Part shown: piece after piece, positions 17,314 through 26,454 of the stretch
Position numbering within the stretch: position 1 is the stretch's first letter
Layout: each line of letters begins with the position of its first letter
NCBI GenBank assembly: GCA_037446725.1
Contig: JBBIIC010000004.1
Coordinates: 1 to 64,000, forward strand
Direction: 5' to 3'
DNA length: 64,000 nucleotides
Source of the DNA: JBBIIC01 sp037446725
GTDB taxonomy: Bacteria; Actinomycetota; Coriobacteriia; Anaerosomatales; SLCP01
Notes under the pieces: model-generated
Database searches by the model: none
The model's input: only the letters and a program-made list of their open reading frames with translations
Told to the model about the DNA's origin: nothing
Position numbers and translations under genes: made by a program

Positions 17314-17988
17314 GTGATCGTTGCGATCGACGGCCCCGCAGCTTCAGGAAAATCGACCGTTGCGCGGGCCCTCGCACGTCGCCTGCGCGCGCACTATCTC
17401 GATACCGGTGCCATGTACCGCGCCGTCGCACTCGCTGCCCTCGACCGTGACATCGCACTCGACGACGAGGCGACGATCGCGAGGCTTGCCCGCTCGGTGA
17501 CCATAGAGTTCGTCCACGCCGACGGCTCGCCCGTCCCCACCGGCGTCCTGCTCGACGGTAGCGACATCACTCTGGCCATCCGGACTCCTGCCATCGACGA
17601 TGCGGTGAGCGCGGTTGCGCGCATGCCCGAGGTGCGTTTCGCGATGGTCGAGCAGCAACGTCGCATCGCCGCGTCCGCCGCGATGATCGTGCTCGAAGGG
17701 CGCGACATCGGGACGGTCGTCTTCCCCGATGCCGAGGTGAAGGTCTTCCTGACCGCATCCTCGGCCGAGCGGGCACGTCGCCGGCACGCGGAGATGACCG
17801 AACGCGGTCACGCCGTGGGGGAGGACGACGTCCGGGAGGGGATCACGCGTCGCGACCATGCTGACACCTCACGCGAGGCCGCACCGCTTTCGGCAGCAGC
17901 GGACGCCACGGTGATAGACACAACGGGCCTGACGATCGAGCAGGTCGTCGAGACCGTCGCTGAACTCGTTGAACGGCGGCTCGGATGA
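17314..17988 (+). CDS. cmk: Cytidylate kinase
   Basis: 224 residues. It phosphorylates (d)CMP with ATP to (d)CDP. The P-loop is IDGPAASGKST at residues 5-15, and LDTGAMYRAVAL follows. VLEGRDIGTVVFPDAEVK is the conserved CMP-binding/lid region, and S-A-E-R-A-R-R-R is the lid. The GTG start has ACAGGAG upstream. Its TGA overlaps the ATG of plsC (ATGA). The order cmk-plsC-ispH is a recurrent arrangement in Gram-positive bacteria. Confidence 0.95.
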   Translation: MIVAIDGPAASGKSTVARALARRLRAHYLDTGAMYRAVALAALDRDIALDDEATIARLARSVTIEFVHADGSPVPTGVLLDGSDITLAIRTPAIDDAVSAVARMPEVRFAMVEQQRRIAASAAMIVLEGRDIGTVVFPDAEVKVFLTASSAERARRRHAEMTERGHAVGEDDVREGITRRDHADTSREAAPLSAAADATVIDTTGLTIEQVVETVAELVERRLG

Positions 17989-18614
17989 GCATGGGTCTGA
18001 CGCGGACGCTCCGGGCGACCCTCGGCCGCCTCGTGTTGGCCGCGTACCGCACGCGCTTCATCGGCACGGAGAACATCCCCGAGGGCGGTGCGGTACTCGC
18101 GGGCAACCACGTCTCCTACCTCGACCCGGTCCTCCTGTGGTGTGGTGCACCGCGCCCCGTGCACTTCATGGCGAAGGTCGAGCTGTGGGAGTTCCGACCG
18201 CTGGGGGCGGCGCTCGACTGGCTGCTTGCCTTCCCCGTGCACCGGGGAGCCCCGGACCGTGCCGCGCTCGTGCGTGCGACGACACTGCTGCAATCCGGCC
18301 AGCTCGTGGGGATCTTCCCCGAAGGGACGCGTCAGGACTCCGACTCGGGCAAGCTCGGCGAGGCAAGCGAGGGCGTCGCCTTCATCGCGCTGAGAGCCGG
18401 TGTGCCCATCGTGCCGGTCGGGATCGCGGGGACCGAGCGCGCCCTGCCTCGTGGGGCGCGCATCCCCCGATTCCCGCGGGTGACGTTCAGGTTCGCCGAG
18501 CCGGTGCACCCCGAGGACGTGCCGGCAGCGGGCCGCAAGGAGCGCGTCGACCTGATGACCCGCGAGGTGATGCGCCGGATCGCCACCGCCCGCACTGAAG
18601 CGATGGAGGCCTGA
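17985..18614 (+). CDS. plsC: 1-acyl-sn-glycerol-3-phosphate acyltransferase
   Basis: 209 residues. It acylates lysophosphatidate to phosphatidate at the membrane, following PlsY, whose gene lies about 4 kb downstream. The catalytic HX4D motif is NHVSYLD near residue 40, and the glycerol-phosphate-binding block is GIFPEGTR near residue 108. There is one amphipathic N-terminal segment and no clear multi-span topology. The ATG overlaps the cmk stop by four bases, and ispH starts one base after its own stop. Confidence 0.93.
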   Translation: MSMGLTRTLRATLGRLVLAAYRTRFIGTENIPEGGAVLAGNHVSYLDPVLLWCGAPRPVHFMAKVELWEFRPLGAALDWLLAFPVHRGAPDRAALVRATTLLQSGQLVGIFPEGTRQDSDSGKLGEASEGVAFIALRAGVPIVPVGIAGTERALPRGARIPRFPRVTFRFAEPVHPEDVPAAGRKERVDLMTREVMRRIATARTEAMEA

Positions 18615-18615
18615 G

Positions 18616-19449
18616 TTGCAGATACGTGTCGCGCGGTACGCAGGGGTGTGCTACGGAGTCGAACGTGCACTCGAGCTCGCCGAAGAGGCAGCCGGAAGCG
18701 GGCGACTCGTGCGCACACTCGGCCCTCTGATCCACAATCCGCAGGCCGTTGCCGCACTCAGGAAACGTGGCGTCGAGGTGGCGGGCTGCCTCGACGAGGC
18801 CACCGACGGTACGCTGGTCATACGGTCCCACGGTGTGGACCCGGCCATCATCGATGCCGCCCGCGGCAAGGGGCTCGACGTGGTCGACGCCACGTGTCCG
18901 TTCGTCAGCAAGGCGCACGAGGCGGCCCGCGAGCTGAAGGCCGAGGGCTACGCGGTCATCATCGTCGGAGAGGCCGACCACCCCGAGGTCGAGGGCATCG
19001 CCGCTCATGCCGGCGGTAACGCCATAATCGTCCAACAGCCGGACGAGCTGCCCGAGCATTTCTCGAACCGCCGCATCGGCATCGTCGTTCAGACAACGCA
19101 GTCTGCAGACCGACTGGCTGCTGTCGTACAGGCCGTGTTGCCGCGCGTTGCCGAGCTTCGGGTCTTCAACACCATCTGTTCGGCAACGGCCAAGCGCCAG
19201 CTCTCCGCCGAGGAGCTTGCGAGCGAGGTCGACGTGATGGTGGTCGTCGGGGGGCACAACTCAGGCAACACGACCCGGCTGGCCGAGATATGTAGTCGTG
19301 CGAATCCCCGCACCCATCACGTGGAGACCGCGGCAGAGCTCGATCCCGGCTGGTTCGAGGGAGCGTCCGTGGTCGGCGTGACGGCGGGCGCTTCGACACC
19401 CGACGCGCAGATGGCCGGCGTCATCGAGGCAGTCGAATCGCTCGGCTGA
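18616..19449 (+). CDS. ispH: 4-hydroxy-3-methylbut-2-enyl diphosphate reductase
   Basis: 277 residues, starting with TTG. It makes IPP and DMAPP in the last step of the methylerythritol phosphate pathway. The three Fe-S cysteines are visible in GVCYGVERA, DATCPFVSK and NTICSATAKRQ. The conserved E of the active site lies in the region TTQSAD to ICSAT and the Ser/Asn cluster in GGHNSGNTTRL. A [4Fe-4S] enzyme of this kind is oxygen-sensitive, consistent with an anaerobe but not proof. The TTG start is chosen because MQIRVARYAGVCYGV matches the family N-terminus. Confidence 0.94.
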   Translation: MQIRVARYAGVCYGVERALELAEEAAGSGRLVRTLGPLIHNPQAVAALRKRGVEVAGCLDEATDGTLVIRSHGVDPAIIDAARGKGLDVVDATCPFVSKAHEAARELKAEGYAVIIVGEADHPEVEGIAAHAGGNAIIVQQPDELPEHFSNRRIGIVVQTTQSADRLAAVVQAVLPRVAELRVFNTICSATAKRQLSAEELASEVDVMVVVGGHNSGNTTRLAEICSRANPRTHHVETAAELDPGWFEGASVVGVTAGASTPDAQMAGVIEAVESLG

Positions 19450-19450
19450 G

Positions 19451-20782
19451 ATGAGCGACGCCGCGACATACGGCCTCGACGTCGACCAGTCCGGCGGTGC
19501 CTGTGTCGCCTTCGTTGAGCCCGGCGGAACGGCGGAGCGGGCCGGCCTTTCGGCCGGGGATGTCATCGTCCGGGTGAACGAACGGCCGCTTCGTGACGTC
19601 ATCGACTGGCGGTGGGAGGCGGACGGACCCTCGGTGAACGTCGAGGTCCGCACCGGTACGACGCATCGCACGGCAGTGATGACCCGAAGACCAGATGAGC
19701 GGTGGGGTCTCGACTTCACCGACGTCCTGTTCGACGGGGTCCGCACCTGCCGCAACGCGTGTGCGTTCTGCTTCATGGCACAACTCCCCCCGGGGCTCCG
19801 CCCGGCACTCTACGTCAGGGACGACGACTACCGCCTCTCATTTCTGCAGGGGAACTTCGTGACGCTGACCAATGTCGACGATACGGACGTCGGGCGCATC
19901 GTCGAACAGCACCTCTCTCCGCTCTACGTATCGCTGCACGCGGTCTCGCCCGATGTCCGTGCATCGCTCGTATGCGCACGGGACGATCGCACGCTGCGGG
20001 TTGTCGACGAGCTTCTCGGTGCCGGCATCGAGATGCACGTCCAGATCGTCCTCGTACCGGGCGCGAACGACGGGGAGGAGCTTGAGAGGACGCTCGGGTG
20101 GCTGGCGGAGCGCGAGGGGATCCTGTCGGTGGGCGTCGTGCCGCTCGGCTACACGAAACATCAGGCCAGATTCTCGTCGTCGTACGAGTCCACGCTGGCC
20201 GCCCAACGGGTGCTCGATCAGCTTGACCCCTGGCGGGACGCCCTCTTCGAGCGCGACGGCATTTCGTGGGTCCACGCCGCCGACGAGTTCTACCTCAACG
20301 CACGCAGGCCACTTCCTCCCGCCCAGCGCTACGACGGGTTCCCGCAGTACGAGAACGGTATCGGTCTCGTCCGGGTGTTCGCGGACCGCTTCAGCGAACT
20401 GGTCCCCGGCGAGCGTGTGCGGGACGCGCGTGTCGCAGACGCGGGCGGGCGACCCATGGTGCTGACGGGCACGCTGTTCGCCCCCTTCCTCCAGCGTCTG
20501 TTGGAATCGCATTCACTCGATGGTGCATGCGCGCTGCTGCCGGTCGCCAACGACTTCTTCGGCGGCAACGTCTCGGTCGCGGGGCTGCTCACCGGCTCCG
20601 ATGTTGTCAGTGCGATTCGGGACCGCGGCCCCGAATCGCTCTACCTCGTACCCGATGCGATGCTCAACGCCGACGGACTGACGCTCGACGGCATGACACT
20701 CGCCGACATCGGTGAGCGCGCAGGGGCGAGCGTCGATGTGATCGCCTCCGATGCCGACGGGCTTCTCTCTGCTATCCTGTAG
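19451..20782 (+). CDS. PDZ-radical SAM-DUF512 protein
   Basis: 443 residues. Residues 1-75 form a small PDZ-like domain (AERAGLSAGDVIVRVNERPL). CRNACAFCF near residue 98 is a Cx3Cx2C-type radical SAM cluster motif, and the C-terminal part is DUF512, with NGIGLVRVF and the block NDFFGGNVSVAGLLTGSD. The family is widespread, and the neighbour der is its usual companion, but the reaction is unknown. An Fe-S oxidoreductase or maturase role is inferred from the cluster. The ATG is one base after the ispH stop. Confidence 0.88.
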   Translation: MSDAATYGLDVDQSGGACVAFVEPGGTAERAGLSAGDVIVRVNERPLRDVIDWRWEADGPSVNVEVRTGTTHRTAVMTRRPDERWGLDFTDVLFDGVRTCRNACAFCFMAQLPPGLRPALYVRDDDYRLSFLQGNFVTLTNVDDTDVGRIVEQHLSPLYVSLHAVSPDVRASLVCARDDRTLRVVDELLGAGIEMHVQIVLVPGANDGEELERTLGWLAEREGILSVGVVPLGYTKHQARFSSSYESTLAAQRVLDQLDPWRDALFERDGISWVHAADEFYLNARRPLPPAQRYDGFPQYENGIGLVRVFADRFSELVPGERVRDARVADAGGRPMVLTGTLFAPFLQRLLESHSLDGACALLPVANDFFGGNVSVAGLLTGSDVVSAIRDRGPESLYLVPDAMLNADGLTLDGMTLADIGERAGASVDVIASDADGLLSAIL

Positions 20783-20832
20783 TGCCGCAAGACCAGGTGT
20801 CGCACACACCGCTACCACCACCAGGAGCAGGG

Positions 20833-22140
20833 ATGGCACTCCCCATCGTCGCCGTGGTCGGCCGCCCCAACGTCGGCAAGTCCACACTCGTCAACCGGAT
20901 CGCGCAGACCGGCGACGCCATCGTCCATGAGGCGCGTGGAGTCACGCGCGACCGGAGCTACCATCGCGCCGAGTGGAACGGACGCGAGTTCATGCTGATC
21001 GACACGGGCGGTATCGAGAGCGCGAAAGACGACCCGTTCGCCGAGTCAATCACCGCGCAGGCTCTCGTGGCGACCGAGGAGTCCGACGTCGTCATAGTGC
21101 TGGTCGACGGGTCGACCGGAGTCACCGCGGGCGACGAAGAGGTGGCACGCAAGCTCAAGCGGGCGGACGTCCCGGTCTTCCTCGTCGTCAACAAGATGGA
21201 CACTCCCGGACGTGACGACCAGATCCACGAGTTCTGGTCGCTCGGGCTCGGACAGCCCTGGCCGGTCTCGGCCACCCATGGCCACGGGACGGGTGACCTT
21301 CTCGACGCGGTCGTGGAGGCCCTGCCGGAGCCGCGCCCCGTCGTCGAGTCCGATACCATCGACGTCGCCATCATCGGCAAGCCGAATGCCGGGAAGTCCT
21401 CTCTGCTGAACCGGCTCGTCGGAGCGGAGCGAGCCATCGTGAGCGAGGTCGCGGGTACGACGCGCGACGCTCTGGACGTGGTCATCGAGCGCGAAGGTAG
21501 GCACTATCGCTTCATCGACACCGCAGGCATCCGCCGCAAGGCCAAGATCGACGCCGATGTCGAGTACTATGGTTTCGTCCGCGCGATGCGGGCTATCGAC
21601 AACGCCGAGGTAGCACTGCTCGTCATCGATGCCACATTGGGCATCACCGACCAGGACCAGCGGGTCGCGCGGTTCGCGGCCGAACGAGGCTGCGGTCTGA
21701 TACTGCTCCTCAACAAGTGGGACCTCGTGACTGACGAGGAATGGCGCGAGGAGCTGACCTATCAGCTCGAGGACGGGCTCGGCTTCGTCTCATACGCTCC
21801 GGTGGTGAGGATCAGTGCGCTCACCGGCGCGAAGGTCCACCGCATCTTTCAGGCCCTGGCCACGGTGTGGCAGAACTACACGCAGGAGATACCGACGAGC
21901 GCCCTCAACAGGCTCCTCACCGAGATGCGCGACTTCGGCCATACGGTGAGCAAGGGGGCCCGCACGCTGCGGGTCCACTACGTGACCCAGACACGCACCG
22001 CACCGCCGGAGTTCACCTTCTTCGCCAACCACCCGACACTGGCCGACGAAAACTTCCGCCGCTATGTGGAGAACCGCCTCAGGCAGGAGTTCGACTTCGA
22101 GGGGACGCCGATCATGCTGAGATTCAGGAAGAAGGACTGA
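20833..22140 (+). CDS. der: Ribosome-assembly GTPase Der (EngA)
   Basis: 435 residues with two tandem GTPase domains and a C-terminal KH-like domain. It acts in 50S subunit maturation. The first G1 motif is GRPNVGKST near residue 10, with DTGG and NKMD. The second is GKPNAGKSS near residue 182, with DTAGIRRKAKID and NKWDLV. The C-terminal RRYVENRLRQEFDFEGTP is the KH-like region. ATG is preceded by CAGGAGCAGGG; an in-frame start 51 bases earlier lies right at the previous stop and is less likely. Confidence 0.96.
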   Translation: MALPIVAVVGRPNVGKSTLVNRIAQTGDAIVHEARGVTRDRSYHRAEWNGREFMLIDTGGIESAKDDPFAESITAQALVATEESDVVIVLVDGSTGVTAGDEEVARKLKRADVPVFLVVNKMDTPGRDDQIHEFWSLGLGQPWPVSATHGHGTGDLLDAVVEALPEPRPVVESDTIDVAIIGKPNAGKSSLLNRLVGAERAIVSEVAGTTRDALDVVIEREGRHYRFIDTAGIRRKAKIDADVEYYGFVRAMRAIDNAEVALLVIDATLGITDQDQRVARFAAERGCGLILLLNKWDLVTDEEWREELTYQLEDGLGFVSYAPVVRISALTGAKVHRIFQALATVWQNYTQEIPTSALNRLLTEMRDFGHTVSKGARTLRVHYVTQTRTAPPEFTFFANHPTLADENFRRYVENRLRQEFDFEGTPIMLRFRKKD

Positions 22141-22144
22141 CCGG

Positions 22145-22804
22145 ATGCCGGCGGCGCTGCAGGTGGCGCTCATCCTCGCGGCCTCGTATCTCGTGGGCGC
22201 GATCCCGTTCTCGGTGATAGTCGGTCGCGTGTTCTATCGCATCGACGTGCGCGAGCACGGTTCGGGTAACGCGGGAGCGACCAACACGATGCGCGTTCTT
22301 GGTGTGAAGGCGGCGATCGCGGTCCTCGTCCTCGACTTGCTCAAGGGTGTCGCTGCCGCAGCGACAGCGCTCCTCTGGACACCGTCGGAGCTCGGTGCCG
22401 TCGCACAGGACTGGGTGCTGATCGGCGCGTCGTTCTTCGCGGTACTCGGCCATACCTACTCGCCGTACCTCAGGTTCGCCGGCGGGAAAGGGGTTGCGAC
22501 GGCGGCGGGGGCGCTGCTTCTCGTAACCCCCAAGGCGTGGCCGATCCTGCTGCTGACCTTCATCGCCGTCATCGCAGTGTCACGGATGGTGAGCCTCGGA
22601 TCGGTCGTCATCGCCCTGCAGTTCCCCGTGCTCGTGTTGTTGCTGTACGGCGATCGCACGGCACTCGTCATCTTCTCTTTCGTCGCCGCGTCGCTCGTCA
22701 TCTGGCGTCACCGCTCCAACATCGGACGCATCCTGCGCGGTGAAGAGGCTAAGATAAGCTTCAGGAAGACCGGGACCGACGCCGACGGGAGGGACGCACG
22801 GTGA
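22145..22804 (+). CDS. plsY: Acyl-phosphate:glycerol-3-phosphate acyltransferase
   Basis: 219 residues, an integral membrane protein with about five transmembrane segments. It transfers the acyl group from acyl phosphate to glycerol-3-phosphate, the first step of phospholipid synthesis. The three family motifs are visible: YLVGAIPFSVIVGR, GSGNAGATNTMRVLG and GGKGVATAAGALL. Its stop overlaps the GTG start of gpsA, which makes the glycerol-3-phosphate substrate. Confidence 0.94.
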   Translation: MPAALQVALILAASYLVGAIPFSVIVGRVFYRIDVREHGSGNAGATNTMRVLGVKAAIAVLVLDLLKGVAAAATALLWTPSELGAVAQDWVLIGASFFAVLGHTYSPYLRFAGGKGVATAAGALLLVTPKAWPILLLTFIAVIAVSRMVSLGSVVIALQFPVLVLLLYGDRTALVIFSFVAASLVIWRHRSNIGRILRGEEAKISFRKTGTDADGRDAR

Positions 22805-23820
22805 GAAGCGTTGCCGTCATCGGAGCGGGCTCCTGGGGCACCGGGATCGCATGCGTGCTGGGATCGAAGAACGTTCCGACTGCGCTATGGGCGCGCAACC
22901 GGGAGGTCGTCGACGGCATGGCGAGGGACGGCCGCAACCCCCGCTACCTGAGCGAGGTCCGTCTTCCCGAAGCGGTACGGGCGACAGCCGACCTCGAAGA
23001 GGCCGTGAGCGGTGCCGACGTACTGGTCATCGCCACGCCTTCCCAGGCTATGCGCACCACCGCCCAGGCTCTCGCCGAGGTCTGGGACGGCCGGGCGGCG
23101 GTGGTGAGTCTCGCGAAGGGCCTCGAGCGCGGTTCGCTCCTGCGCATGACCGAGGTGCTCGCAGAGGTCCTCGACTCCACGACGCGCCTGGCCGTGCTGT
23201 CCGGCCCCAACCACGCGGAGGAGGTCTCGCGCGGCATCCCGTCAGCGACGGTTCTCGCTGCCTACGACGTGGCGGTGGGTCTCGAACTGCGCGAGCTGTT
23301 CAACACTCCCACGTTCCGTGCGTACACCAACAGCGACGTCGTGGGTGTCGAACTCGCAGGCGCCTCCAAGAACGTGATCGCAGTCGCGGCCGGCATCTCC
23401 GACGGGCTCGGATTCGGCGATAACGCGAAGGCCGCGCTCATGACGCGCGGACTTGCCGAGATGACCCGCCTCGGCCGTCGGGAAGGCGCCAACCCGCTCA
23501 CGTATATGGGACTTGCGGGGATGGGTGATCTGATCGCGACATGCACCTCCCGGCATAGCCGCAACCGCGGGCTCGGCGAGTGCCTGGCCAGAGGCGGCAG
23601 TGTCGCGCAGTTCGAAGCGGACACCCACATGGTGGCTGAGGGCGCGGTGTCCTGCGCGACCGTCGACGAACTCGGCACGCGTCAGGCACTCGAGATGCCG
23701 ATAACGCATCTCGTGCGCGATATCGTCGAAGGCCGGACCGGTGTCGAGAATGCCGTGGACGCCCTGATGGGGCGCGAGGCGACTGACGAGCTGCACGGAA
23801 TGGACCTGAGCGGACTGTAG
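22801..23820 (+). CDS. gpsA: NAD(P)H-dependent glycerol-3-phosphate dehydrogenase
   Basis: 339 residues. It reduces dihydroxyacetone phosphate to sn-glycerol-3-phosphate for PlsY. The Rossmann motif VIGAGSWGTGIACVL is at the N-terminus. SGPNHAEEV and GASKNVIAVAAG (with the catalytic Lys) follow, and GLAGMGDLIATCTSRHSRNR is the C-terminal signature. The GTG start lies in a GTGA overlap with plsY. Complete. Confidence 0.95.
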   Translation: MRSVAVIGAGSWGTGIACVLGSKNVPTALWARNREVVDGMARDGRNPRYLSEVRLPEAVRATADLEEAVSGADVLVIATPSQAMRTTAQALAEVWDGRAAVVSLAKGLERGSLLRMTEVLAEVLDSTTRLAVLSGPNHAEEVSRGIPSATVLAAYDVAVGLELRELFNTPTFRAYTNSDVVGVELAGASKNVIAVAAGISDGLGFGDNAKAALMTRGLAEMTRLGRREGANPLTYMGLAGMGDLIATCTSRHSRNRGLGECLARGGSVAQFEADTHMVAEGAVSCATVDELGTRQALEMPITHLVRDIVEGRTGVENAVDALMGREATDELHGMDLSGL

Positions 23821-23835
23821 GGAGGCGGCCTGAAG

Positions 23836-24507
23836 ATGCCCGAACGCGTGTTGATCGCACCGTCGATCCTGTCCGCCGACTTCACCGACCTCGGGGCTGC
23901 CGTCCGCCTCATCCAGGAGGGCGGCGCGGATTTCGTCCACGTCGACGTGATGGACGGGCACTTCGTTCCCAACCTCACCATGGGGCCCCCGGTCGTGAAG
24001 GCCCTCAAGCGGGTCTCAACCGTGCCGCTCGACGTCCACCTGATGATCGATAACGCCGATGCGACCGTCGGGTGGTATCTCGACGCCGGCGCCGACTGGG
24101 TGACCGTGCATGCCGAGGCCTGCGACCATCTGCACCGCGTCGTCCAGAAGATCAAGGCCGAGGGTGCCCACGCGGGCGTAAGTATCAACCCGGGCACACC
24201 GGTCGAGGCCGTGCGCGAGGTCCTCGGCGAGGTCGACATGGTCCTTGTCATGAGCGTGAACCCGGGATTCGGCGGTCAGTCGTTCATCACGCGGTCCACT
24301 GAGCGCGTGCGTCGGCTGGCCGAGCTGTGCGCCGAGGAAGGCGCGTCTCCGCTCATCCAGGTCGACGGCGGTATCGATCCGTCGACGGCGCCTCTCGTGG
24401 TTGCAGAGGGAGCCCGCTGCCTCGTGGCGGGCAGCGCCATCTTCTGTCAGCCTGACCCGGTTGCAGCGATGAACGGGATCCGGGAGGCAGCCGAGCGGGT
24501 CATGTAG
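23836..24507 (+). CDS. rpe: Ribulose-phosphate 3-epimerase
   Basis: 223 residues, a TIM-barrel enzyme interconverting ribulose-5-phosphate and xylulose-5-phosphate. IAPSILSADF at the N-terminus, HVDVMDGHFVPNLT with the metal His and catalytic Asp, MSVNPGFGGQ, and QVDGGIDPSTAPLV are all present. It lies immediately before the riboflavin riboswitch. Its product pool includes ribulose-5-phosphate, which RibB uses, but the riboswitch separates it from the rib genes. Confidence 0.95.
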   Translation: MPERVLIAPSILSADFTDLGAAVRLIQEGGADFVHVDVMDGHFVPNLTMGPPVVKALKRVSTVPLDVHLMIDNADATVGWYLDAGADWVTVHAEACDHLHRVVQKIKAEGAHAGVSINPGTPVEAVREVLGEVDMVLVMSVNPGFGGQSFITRSTERVRRLAELCAEEGASPLIQVDGGIDPSTAPLVVAEGARCLVAGSAIFCQPDPVAAMNGIREAAERVM

Positions 24508-24521
24508 TACACTAGCAGCGT

Positions 24522-24638
24522 CTTTCTTCAGGGCGGGGTGAAAGTCCCCACCGGCGGTGATAGCCCGCGAGCCCCCATACGGGGCAGACCCGGAGGATTC
24601 CCGGGGCCGACAGTGAGAGTCTGGATGGGAGAAGGAAG
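24522..24638 (+). promoter_or_regulatory. FMN riboswitch (RFN element)
   Basis: The conserved RFN core is clear: GGGCGGGGTGAAAGTCCCC, ACCGGCGGTGATAGCCCGCG, the GACCCGG/CCGGGGCCGACAGT block and AGAGTCTGGATGGGAGAAGG. The basal helix pairs CTTTCTTC at the 5' end with GAAGGAAG at the 3' end. That 3' strand is also the only purine-rich ribosome site before ribD, 12 bases from its ATG, so ligand-stabilised P1 would hide it. No terminator follows. FMN would therefore repress translation of ribD-ribE-ribBA-ribH. Confidence 0.93.
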
Positions 24639-24652
24639 GGCTTAGCGCAGAC

Positions 24653-25780
24653 ATGCGTCTGTTCACTGACGATTCCTCATCGATCACCGACCCACATCTC
24701 CGGCGTGCCAGGGAACTGGCGCTGCGGGGCATGGGCACGACCTCGCCGAACCCCGTGGTGGGATGTGTCGTCGTCTCGGCCGGCCGCGTCGTGGGAGAGG
24801 GCTGGCACGAGCGCGCAGGCGGGCCCCACGCGGAGGTCGTCGCGCTGCAGGCCGCTGGCGATGCGGCGCGTGGTTCGACCGTCTACGTGACCCTGGAGCC
24901 CTGTGCCCACCACGGACGCACCCCTCCGTGTACAGAGGCGCTCGTGGCGGCAGGGGTTACCCGTGTGGTCATCGGCATGCCCGACCCCTCCGAGACAGCC
25001 CGTGGAGGCGCCGATCTGCTTCGGTCCGCGGGGATCGAGGTCTCCTTCGCCAGTGATCCATCGCCATTCGCGGCGCTCAACGTGGGATGGCTCTCGCTCG
25101 TCGGCAGGTCGTCCCCATGGGTGACGGTCAAGGTCGCCTGCACCCTCGACGGGCGCGTCAGTGCAGTCCGGGGGAGTCGGACGCAGATCTCCAGTGCGGC
25201 GTCGAGCGACATCACAATGACACTACGCTCGCGTGCTGACGCCGTCCTCATCGGCGCCGCAACGGCGCTCGTCGACGATCCCGCGCTCACGGTACGCGAT
25301 CGGGACGGCTCCGACGCACAGCGTCAGCCGCTGAGGGTCGTGTTGGCGCGCACGGCCGATGTGTCATCCGCGTCCCTGTTCGCAGACGGACGGGGGCCCT
25401 CGGCACTCCTCGTGCCCGAGGAGGCGTCGATCGACCACGGGCTGCCCCCGCAGACGGTGCGCCTGTCGTATGCGGCACCAGAGGGCCTGAGGGGCGCTGT
25501 GCGCGCTCTTGCCGGGTACGGATGTGCGTCGGTCCTGGTGGAGGCCGGCCCGAGCCTGCTCGCCGCATTCTGGGCCGAGGACCTGATCGACGAGGTTGTG
25601 CTCATCCACGCGGGGAAGGTATTCGGGGAGGGCGGGGTTCCGCTGCTCGGGGGTACGGTCCCGACGGAGGCCGACAGTCGGATGAGGGCGGTCGAGGCCG
25701 CCGTCGTTGGAGATGACGCCGTCACTGTGTGGCGGCGAGCCGGGTCGCAGGCGCATGGCGCGCCGGGAGAGGAGGGGTAG
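24653..25780 (+). CDS. ribD: Bifunctional diaminohydroxyphosphoribosylaminopyrimidine deaminase / reductase
   Basis: 375 residues catalysing the second and third steps of riboflavin synthesis. The N-terminal deaminase has zinc ligands in GPHAEVVAL and PCAHHGRTPPC, and the family block TSPNPVVGCVVV. The C-terminal reductase (about 150-360) carries VKVACTLDGRV and VLVEAGPSLLAAF. First gene of the rib operon, directly under the FMN riboswitch. The ATG is the first start after the riboswitch. Confidence 0.95.
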   Translation: MRLFTDDSSSITDPHLRRARELALRGMGTTSPNPVVGCVVVSAGRVVGEGWHERAGGPHAEVVALQAAGDAARGSTVYVTLEPCAHHGRTPPCTEALVAAGVTRVVIGMPDPSETARGGADLLRSAGIEVSFASDPSPFAALNVGWLSLVGRSSPWVTVKVACTLDGRVSAVRGSRTQISSAASSDITMTLRSRADAVLIGAATALVDDPALTVRDRDGSDAQRQPLRVVLARTADVSSASLFADGRGPSALLVPEEASIDHGLPPQTVRLSYAAPEGLRGAVRALAGYGCASVLVEAGPSLLAAFWAEDLIDEVVLIHAGKVFGEGGVPLLGGTVPTEADSRMRAVEAAVVGDDAVTVWRRAGSQAHGAPGEEG

Positions 25781-25785
25781 AGCAG

Positions 25786-26454
25786 ATGTTCACCGGACTG
25801 GTCGAGTCTGAGGGCATCATCACCAGAACCGAACGAGTTTCCACCGGGATGCGCCTGGAGGTCTACGCGCCGGAGTTCGGGCGTGACATGGCCATCGGCG
25901 ACTCGATAGCCGTGGACGGTGCGTGCCTGACGGTCGCGAAGTTCATCAGGGGCGCGTTCATGGCTGATGTGAGCTCGGAGACGCTCTCCAGGACTACGCT
26001 GGCCGACCTCCGGCAGGGTTCGAAGGTCAACCTCGAGCGCGCGCTACGACTCTCGGACCGGCTCGGCGGGCACATAGTCACGGGCCATGTCGATGCCATC
26101 GGGACGCTCGTCATGCGTCACCCAGCGGGGAACTCGGCGATGTACCAGTTCTCGCTGCCGCGCGAGCTGATGGAGTACGTGGTCCCGAAGGGCTCGATCG
26201 CCGTCGACGGCATCTCACTCACGATCGCCCAGACGAGACCCGACGGCTTCAGCGCGGCTGTCGTGCCCCACACAGAGTCCGCGACCACGCTCGGCTCGAA
26301 GCCTGCGGGTGCGCGGGTCAACGTGGAGGTCGACATGATGGCCAAGTACGTGAAGCGCTTCGTCGAGCTGTACGCCGGCATCGACGACGAGCCGCTGCGG
26401 CCCGGACGCCGCGGCCTCGGTGATATGCTGCGCGATCTGGCTGAGGGACGATGA
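25786..26454 (+). CDS. ribE: Riboflavin synthase, alpha subunit type
   Basis: 222 residues made of two homologous beta-barrel halves. It dismutates two 6,7-dimethyl-8-ribityllumazine molecules to riboflavin. The start MFTGLVESEGII is diagnostic, with VDGACLTV in the first half and GSIAVDGISLTIA in the second, and GGHIVTGHVDAIG between them. GAGAGGAGGGGTAG gives a strong ribosome site. It overlaps ribBA by four bases. Confidence 0.95.
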   Translation: MFTGLVESEGIITRTERVSTGMRLEVYAPEFGRDMAIGDSIAVDGACLTVAKFIRGAFMADVSSETLSRTTLADLRQGSKVNLERALRLSDRLGGHIVTGHVDAIGTLVMRHPAGNSAMYQFSLPRELMEYVVPKGSIAVDGISLTIAQTRPDGFSAAVVPHTESATTLGSKPAGARVNVEVDMMAKYVKRFVELYAGIDDEPLRPGRRGLGDMLRDLAEGR

